A stretch of DNA of 64,000 bases from contig NW_026705409.1 in the NCBI RefSeq assembly GCF_029867415.1, forward strand, positions 558,001 through 622,000, given 5' to 3'. Each line of letters starts with the position of its first letter. The stretch's first letter is position 1. Source of the stretch: Vicia villosa. Lineage: Eukaryota; Streptophyta; Magnoliopsida; Fabales; Fabaceae. Positions 56,034-64,000 of the stretch are shown in pieces. The position numbers were made by a program, and so were the translations under genes. The notes under the pieces are model-generated. The model was not told where the DNA came from, did not search any database, and saw only the letters and a program-made list of their open reading frames with translations.

Positions 56034-56660
56034 GTTGATTGGTGCCAACTATTCCAACTGTTCTCCAATGTTGGTGGCATTCAATGCTATTCAATACACT
56101 AAAAATTAAAAAGACACATTTTTCAATAGTAGCTATCAGCTAATATGATATTTAATGTATTAAAAATATTAATAGATAAGGAATTATTAAAAACTATGAT
56201 AAGTTGAAGATATTTCTACTTGAGGATTTCATTCATTTCAGCATGCAGAGAATGATCAAAATTGTTCAATCCTGGATTATAAGCATTTCTTTGCAAACTA
56301 ATTTGAATGTCATTAAGTCTCGCCATGGTTTTTCTCTTTTTACGTTGAACTTTATCAATGGTCTCCATTTTCCACTCTTTGATTCCATTTTACAAAGACA
56401 TTTTTACACAGAAATCATAGATTCTCTTTGATTATGATACATAAATAAACTTCAAGTATGAGAAAGTTTATTATTTTTTCAAACAAAACATTTGCATTAA
56501 TTATATTTGATTATATTAATTGGCTCTATAACCAAAATAATTAATTCATATGAAATATTAACATTATAACTTTTTATTTGATATCGTAAAGATTAATCTC
56601 TAAAATTAATACAATAATATACGACAAAACTTTTTCATAAAAAAATTAATTTTATTGCTT
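56034..56660. other. AT-rich flank right of the solo LTR, nothing recognised
   Basis: May include the 5' end of the LINE at its left, but no coding match could be read. A 75-codon ORF at 56204-56431 has no recognisable features. Confidence 0.45.
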
Positions 56661-57092
56661 AAAGTGTGTTTGATAAAAATAACAGTTGATTGATAAGCTA
56701 GTTGATATCTTATAGTTTATGGATGATGACTGATAGCTTATATCTCATAGCTGATGGTTGAGACTGATAGCTGATAAACTAATTGAAATATTTGATAAAA
56801 TTAGCGGTGCAACTAACTTATAAATATAAAATAGCATAAAATTTATTTAATACATAATTATTTCATTTTAAATTAATATAAATTATAAAGTATAAAATTG
56901 GGTTTTTGGTAAAATAATAAGAATAAAAAAGGAAGAAAAAATGATAGGCTATAAGCTAAAATGCTATTTGAAATATCGTCTGAAAAATAAGCTATAAGAT
57001 CGTGATGACAAGACCGTTATCAAACAGATCTAAGTTGTCATTTGAGCTTATAAACTATAAGCTAAAAAATCTGTCTTACCAAACAAACTTTT
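56661..57092. mobile_element. Probable MITE (432 bp)
   Basis: Imperfect terminal inverted repeats (AAAGTGTGTTTGATAA at left, TTACCAAACAAACTTT at right). The interior is rich in GATAAGCT/AGCTTAT-type inverted motifs. No clear target duplication and no coding. Superfamily undecided. Confidence 0.5.
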
Positions 57093-57772
57093 ATTAAAAT
57101 ATACATTTTAGATATTTAATAATTAAAAAATATGAGTTTAACATAGGGATTCCAACCAACAAAATTATTAAAAACTTTAATAAATTTAATAACCCCTCAA
57201 ATTTTCTAAGTCGGCTTTAGAAAAACAATAAATAGAATAACAATAAATTAAAATCAGCGCCAATTATTAGTATTCAATAAAATTATTTTTTAATTAATGT
57301 CTAAATTTCTTTTATACATAGTAATTAGTTATTAGTTTTCGGTTACTAAATCATAATAACTTTTATTTATCTCTCAATTTGTATAGCTCATCCAAATCAT
57401 AATATTGCTCTCAATTTTAAAAAAAGAAAATCATAGCAGCAAAATATAACCCGCTAATCAAGGACATGAAACAATTCATCTTCATCATTGTCACAAAAAA
57501 CACAAGGCTCCCAAACAATAAATTTATCTTCATTATTTAGGAAAATATGAGAGGTGTGTATGATAATGTTATCCTTTTTTAATTGATTTCAATTTTTTCT
57601 TTCTACTGTCTATAATTTATTATTTCAACCATATGATTGGTCTAATTTTTATAAGTTGCTATTTTAATCCTAGTAATTTTTGTTAAAGATTACCATGTTT
57701 TGCTGATTTGTAAAATGAAATGAAGATAATTATTATGTAAAAACAATTGACTAAAATGAAATATGTGTATTA
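57093..57772. other. AT-rich stretch left of the Mutator-like element, nothing recognised
   Basis: No ORF or repeat structure that can be supported. Confidence 0.5.
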
Positions 57773-57956
57773 AGGGATAAATAACCTTCACCCCCTGCCA
57801 TATGGGCGAGTTTTGAGTTTGCCCCCTATTAATTTTTTTTTAAAGGATGCCCCCTTATAAAACTCAGATTACAAACTCACTAACCCCTACACTCATGTTA
57901 CGCTGAGTTGGCCCAATATTATCCCTGTTGGCATTTAATTAATTGCTGACATGGAA
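57773..57956 (+). repeat. MULE left terminal inverted repeat
   Basis: Matches the reverse complement of 61114-61297 from AGGGATAAATAACC to CTGACATGGAA, with a few substitutions and small indels. Confidence 0.93.
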
Positions 57957-58119
57957 ATAATTTGTTTATCTTTGTTGCCAGGTCATACACATTTCAAACT
58001 TTTCAATAAACTTTCTGATTCCCCCCTCGTGAATGTTTGGGTTACTATTTCTTGCAAGAACACAATTTGGGGACGACGGCGCTTAGGGTTCCGGTGTGTT
58101 GAAGACGACGACGAAGACA

Positions 58120-60129
58120 ATGCAGAAGAAGACGAAGGCAATGCAGAAGAAAACGAAGACGATGACGAAGAAGAAAACGAAGACTTCGCAGAAGACGAAA
58201 GTGAAGACGGCGGCTGAGAACGGCGGTGACGATGGGGAACACAGTCAGGTTAGTTTCAAAATATCGTTAAACTGGATATTGATTAGAGTCGCTGAAATAA
58301 TATTTAATAGTTTCGCATTTTATGTCAGAATTTGTCACTTTTTAACGTTGTATTCCACCGTGGGGGAGAGTTTGTAAGAATGGGTGATGGTGAAGTCGTA
58401 TACAGGGGTGGTTCTTCGACAACAGTTTATAAGCAAGAAATGGAAACGTGGAATATGAGTAAAATTGGTAATCTGGTTAATCGGTGGGGATACTTAGATG
58501 GGTCGTACATGTTGTGGACTAGAATCTATGCTATTGATAAAGATTTTTTTCAAATTAAGAGTGACGATGATGCATATGATTTGGCTGCTTATGCTGTTGG
58601 TGAGCAAGTGGATGGGGTTATGTTTGTTCAACATGATGTAAGTGAGGTAACATCTAATGGGAGACCTATATGTGTGAATGAGTTACTGAATTGAATGAAG
58701 ATGTCAGTGATGAAGAAGCTGTTGAAGGATTGAATAATAGTGAGGATGAAAGGACTACTGCTCTTGTAGATGGTTTTGGCTTGGATGGACCTGATGTTAC
58801 TATACCAATTAGGGATGGACCTGATGTCCCAAAAAGAAGAAATTGGAAGATGAGGATTATGTTAGTGAGGAGTTAGATAGCTCAGATCCAGATAATTCTG
58901 AGGATGAAAAAGGGCCTAAGTTTGAGAAGTTTAGAAAAGAGCAATTTAATAAGGACTTTAAATTCAAGTGGGGTATGCAGTTTAATACCCTTGATGACTT
59001 TAGGGAGGCAATTCGTGAGTGGACTGTTTTAAATGGGAGGGAAATAAAATTTGTGAAGAATGAGGGGTACAGGGTTAGGGTAGTGTGTAAGGCTAATTGT
59101 GGGTTTTCCATGCTTTGCTCTAAAGTGGGCCAGAAAGAAACTTTTGCCATAAAGACTATAAATGACACACATACATGTGCTAGGGTTTTAGAAAGTAGAT
59201 CTGCAAATTCTAGGTGGGTGGTCAAGTATGTAGTGAGGAAAATGCAAACAACAAACACAGTTAGGATCTCTGATATAATCCAAGACATGAGGCAAAATCA
59301 CTCAGTGGGTATAACTATTGGAAGGGCCTGGAAAGCAAATTTGATTGCTAAGAAGATAATTGAGGGAGATTCAGACAATCAATATGCCTGGTGTATCATA
59401 TAGATGCACTAAATGTGATAAGGTTGGACACAATGTGAAATCATGCAAGAGCAAGGAACAACATCCTAATGGTTTGAAGAGAAAGGTAGTGGTCATCCTA
59501 ATGTTTAGTGTGATTTGTATGCTTATAATTCTGATGCTTATTATAGCTTATTGTTTGTATTGTAGCAGAAGAAGCTTAGGTCTGGTGTAAGTGCAGGTGA
59601 AACAAGTGCCCCTGTTGATGGACCAAGTCAAACTGAAGCAGAATCTGGTGTAAGTGCAGCTGAAACAGGTGCCCCTGATGATGTCCCAAGTTAAACTGAA
59701 CCTGCAACACAGACTGCCCCAAGTCAATCTGAACCTGGTGCAAGTGCAGCTGAAACAGGTGCCCCTGATGATGTCCCAAGTCAATCTAAACCTACAACAC
59801 AGACTGCCTCTACTGCTGATGTATTTGGAGACATCACTGATGAGATGCTTTCAAGTATACCAGACATCAGTCAAGATGTCCAAACAACATCTGCCAAAAG
59901 TGTACCAAACAAAATCAGCAAGGGCAAACAGAAAGTCAAGCAGGAATCCATCCCAAATAGAAAGAGGCAAAGTGAGAGGATCAAACTTTTCTGGTTTAAA
60001 AAACCAATCATTGGCCGAGATGCAGAGGATCAACCTATAACTTTAAGTGAAGAACAAGATTGCAATGAAGCTCAAGGTGCAAGGAAGGTTGCTAAGAAGG
60101 CTAAGAAGAAGTCTGTTAATGATCTCTAG
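58120..60129 (+). pseudogene. MuDR-type transposase gene, catalytic core deleted
   Basis: Three-exon model: 58120-58248 (Lys/Thr-rich), 58329-59485, 59569-60129; introns 58249-58328 and 59486-59568 keep phase. Exon 2 opens with a PB1-like domain (NVVFHRGGEFVR, DAYDLAAYAVG). Frameshifts near 58690 and 58840 follow, then the MuDR DNA-binding domain (GMQFNTLDDFREAIREW, VVCKANCGFSM). At about 59385 the sequence jumps to a CCHC knuckle (CTKCDKVGHNVKSC, 59405-59446), so the MULE DDE domain is missing. Exon 3 is a repetitive acidic tail with a TAA at 59692 and a basic end (RQSERIKLFWFKKP). It cannot catalyse transposition. Confidence 0.82.
59590..59790 (+). repeat. Coding minisatellite in the MULE transposase tail
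   Basis: Three imperfect copies of an AGTGCAGCTGAAACAGGTGCC module (59590, 59653, 59743), with a 90-bp period between the last two. It encodes repeated SAAETGAPDDVPSQ-type segments. Confidence 0.8.
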
Positions 60130-60465
60130 TCTATTTATGATCTTTAGGCTAAGAAGAAGAATTCTATTTGTAACTTGTTATTTTGGTTCACACTTTTGGT
60201 ACTCTTGTTTTGAATTGCACACTTTTGGTGCTTTGTTTTGTAATGACAGGATCTACCTTTTGGTACAATATTATGTAATGACAATTGCACACTTTTGGTG
60301 CACTAAATCAACAGCTTAACAGCTTAACAACAGTCATCAAATTATTCAACCAATTTGGAATGAACATAAATCAACAATTTCATTCATAACATTGTAGCTA
60401 ATCTCATACATCAATTGTTTGACAGTTACATAAAATTTCAACCTAAGATAAATTTGACCATTACA

Positions 60466-61058
60466 TTAAGTTGTACATAAAGCAAACAACAGCCAAGATA
60501 AAACAAGAGCAATCTTCAGCTTAACAGCAGTCTTCCTCTCTTCTTCAACCTTCAACTTGGCCTTCGATAATTTCTTCAAAACTGTTTGTAACTCCTTTTC
60601 CGTTTTGGCACACATTTTACAGTCCCATTGAATATTACCATTCCATTTTAGTGAGTCTCCATATTCATCATCCCATATAAACAATACATAGCTATTCTCA
60701 TTCTGCATAAAGACAAAGGAAACACGTATAAACAACCCAAAACCTACTGATTATAAACATTGGGGAGAAGAAAGAAACATGTTCAAAAATGCTGGAAATT
60801 CAAACTCAAACTTACCCCAGCATTGCGACACTTCCAGAACTTGCGATTTAGGTTTCTAGCTGTCGACGAAACCCACATCTTCATAGCTAGGTCACAGCCG
60901 CATCTGGGGGGGACCCGAAAATGTATTGCTTGTGCTGCTTCCAATCGATTTCCTAGACGATATAATCCTTTCAACAATGTTGATTGCAGCTGAGACGATG
61001 AAGAAGAGGAAGAACAGGACAGTTGAAGTAGAACAATGATGAACAATGAACAACACAA
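60466..61058 (-). CDS. GRF-type zinc-finger protein gene carried by the MULE
   Basis: Two-exon model on the minus strand: exon 1 61058-60816, intron 60815-60703 (113 bp, donor GTAAGT, acceptor TATGCAG), exon 2 60702-60466; 159 residues, phase 0. Residues about 48-90 form a GRF-like finger: PPRCGCDLAMKMWVSST, then NRKFWKCRN and FIWDDEY. The usual fourth Cys before the FxW motif is absent, so zinc binding may be weakened. A coiled coil follows (EKELQTVLKKLSKAKLKVEEE), then a C-terminal hydrophobic segment (IALVLSWLLFALC). The start codon is the in-frame ATG at 61058; the true start may be later. Role in transposition is unknown. Confidence 0.65.
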
Positions 61059-61113
61059 TTTTGGGAATGAATCTGTAACCTAATTTTCCAATTACCAACA
61101 ATATATAATTCAA

Positions 61114-61297
61114 TTCCATGTCAGCAAATAATTAAATGCCAACAAGGATCTAAATTAGCCAACTCAGCGTAACATGAGTGTAGGGGTTAGTGAGTTTGTA
61201 ATCTGAGTTTTATAAGGGGTCATCCTTTAAAAAACATTTAATAGGGGGCAAACTCAAAACTCGCCCATATGGCAGGGGGTGAAGGTTATTTATCCCT
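61114..61297 (-). repeat. MULE right terminal inverted repeat
   Basis: Reverse complement of 57773-57956. It ends GGTTATTTATCCCT. Confidence 0.93.
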
Positions 61298-61485
61298 AAA
61301 AACTAAAATCAAGAGTATCATAGGCAAATAAATGTCATTATAATTGAAGAAATTAATTGACAAGTGCTTCTCTCTTCACTTTAAAATAAAAAACAAATAA
61401 AAATTATTTTAGGATTAGTAAGCGTACAATGCCCAGGTTGCAATCCAGTCTCATCCAAATATATAAGTGATCTTTGTACCCCCAA

Positions 61486-63433
<1,948 letters not shown>

Positions 63434-63455
63434 ATATATATATATATATATATAT
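63434..63455. repeat. Short (AT)n between two foldback elements
   Basis: 22 bp of alternating A and T separating the end of copy 1 from the start of copy 2. Confidence 0.95.
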
Positions 63456-64000
63456 AGGGAGCGTATCCGGTGAGAACTAATATTTATATGAGAAACGAGA
63501 ACTATTAATATCAATCGTTGGATTTCATTAACGTTTAAAATTTAAAATTTTTAATATGTAGATCACCTCATTGAACTTTATTTATTATGCTCAATATTTA
63601 AACTTTCCATATGAAGAGATTCTTACTGAAAATAATTCTATTTGATGAATTAATCATTATTAAAATAATTTTTATAAATATACTTAACTTTAGGATATTA
63701 ATATAAAATATTGTTCAAATATATTTAGTATTTTTATTTGAAATTAAAATTATCTAAAACTATGAATATTTATTAAGACTAAAAACATAATCCAAAAATA
63801 ATTTTTTTTAAAATAAAATTAATTTTAAAATAATCATAAACATAAATTGTATGCTCATCTTACTAGTAATAAAATTATTTTATAATAAATATGTCCTAAA
63901 TTTCTTTACAAATTTTAACTCTTAAAAATTACTTAAATTAAAAAAATCATTTTAAAGTTATATCTTGCATATTATAAAATAATATTTTTAGAATTTATTT
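63456..64000. mobile_element. Foldback-type element, copy 2, cut by the window end
   Basis: Starts AGGGAGCGTATCCGGTGAG and is an almost exact inverted copy of the right arm of copy 1 (about 62890-63433). The junction therefore forms a large near-perfect palindrome around 63434-63455. The rest lies outside the window. Confidence 0.85.

Larger units (their letters stand above)
57773..61297 (+). mobile_element. Mutator-like element (MULE), 3.5 kb, internally deleted
   Basis: 184-bp terminal inverted repeats (57773-57956 and 61114-61297, about 93% identical by eye) begin AGGGATAAATAACC. Inside are a MuDR-type transposase gene on the plus strand without its catalytic domain and a two-exon GRF zinc-finger gene on the minus strand. 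They converge between 60129 and 60466. I could not find a 9-bp target duplication. Non-autonomous, but the ends look well preserved. Confidence 0.9.

Noticed and set aside
56204..56431. 75-codon ORF right of the copia solo LTR
   Set aside because: AT-rich, no conserved motif and no supporting context.
57951..58217. Acidic 88-codon ORF at the MULE left end
   Set aside because: It is the other frame of the same GAAGAC-rich stretch that encodes the Lys/Thr-rich first transposase exon, which splices in phase to the PB1-like domain.
57764..61306. 9-bp target duplication for the MULE
   Set aside because: The flanking nine bases (ending TGTATTA at left, starting AAAAACTAA at right) do not match in any register tried, so none is claimed.

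Overview
The window is nuclear DNA of a flowering plant. It is AT-rich, made almost entirely of nested plant retrotransposons and DNA transposons, and has introns with GT-AG borders and no prokaryotic gene organisation. The centrepiece is a 30.8-kb Ogre-type (Ty3/gypsy, Tat lineage) element with 6.55-kb LTRs, an extra ORF upstream of gag, and an intron between protease and reverse transcriptase. Such giant Ogre elements are typical of legumes, especially tribe Fabeae (pea, vetch, lentil, faba bean), so that is the likely host group. The species cannot be fixed from this sequence.

Layout. (1) 1-6368 plus 37208-37848: a minus-strand Sirevirus-type Ty1/copia element. Gag, protease-integrase, RT-RNase H and an envelope-like ORF are visible; its 3' LTR lies left of the window and its 5' LTR is split in two. 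(2) 6369-37207: the Ogre element inside that 5' LTR, with a perfect 5-bp target duplication (CTCCC) and LTRs that differ by only about 20-25 substitutions by eye. Its gag is interrupted by a 4.67-kb solo LTR (16988-21658, target duplication ACTGT) carrying a small two-membrane-segment ORF. Three further in-frame stops break its polyprotein. (3) 37849-40787: part of a third LTR (minus strand, Ty3/gypsy-like) into which the Sirevirus went, itself carrying a 1.04-kb copia solo LTR. (4) 40788-49475: a four-unit tandem array of a small C2H2 zinc-finger gene, with one intact copy (48217-48459), two broken copies and one remnant. The remnant is split by a 1.93-kb solo LTR. (5) 49476-56660: two decayed LINE-type elements on opposite strands, a 534-bp hAT-type MITE with an 8-bp target duplication, and a second copia solo LTR. 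(6) 57773-61297: a Mutator-like element with 184-bp terminal inverted repeats. It holds a transposase gene lacking its catalytic core and a convergent GRF-type zinc-finger gene. (7) 61489-64000: an (AT)67 microsatellite followed by foldback-type elements in (AT)n.

The stratigraphy reads outward to inward: zinc-finger array, then gypsy-like LTR, then Sirevirus, then Ogre, then solo LTR. The most interesting signal not explained by the gene content is in the Ogre non-coding RNA. The LTR (R-U5) and the region between integrase and 3' LTR contain arrays of short hairpins whose two arms change together between copies. This suggests selection on RNA structure. The only ordinary host-type gene candidate is the intact 80-residue zinc-finger ORF.
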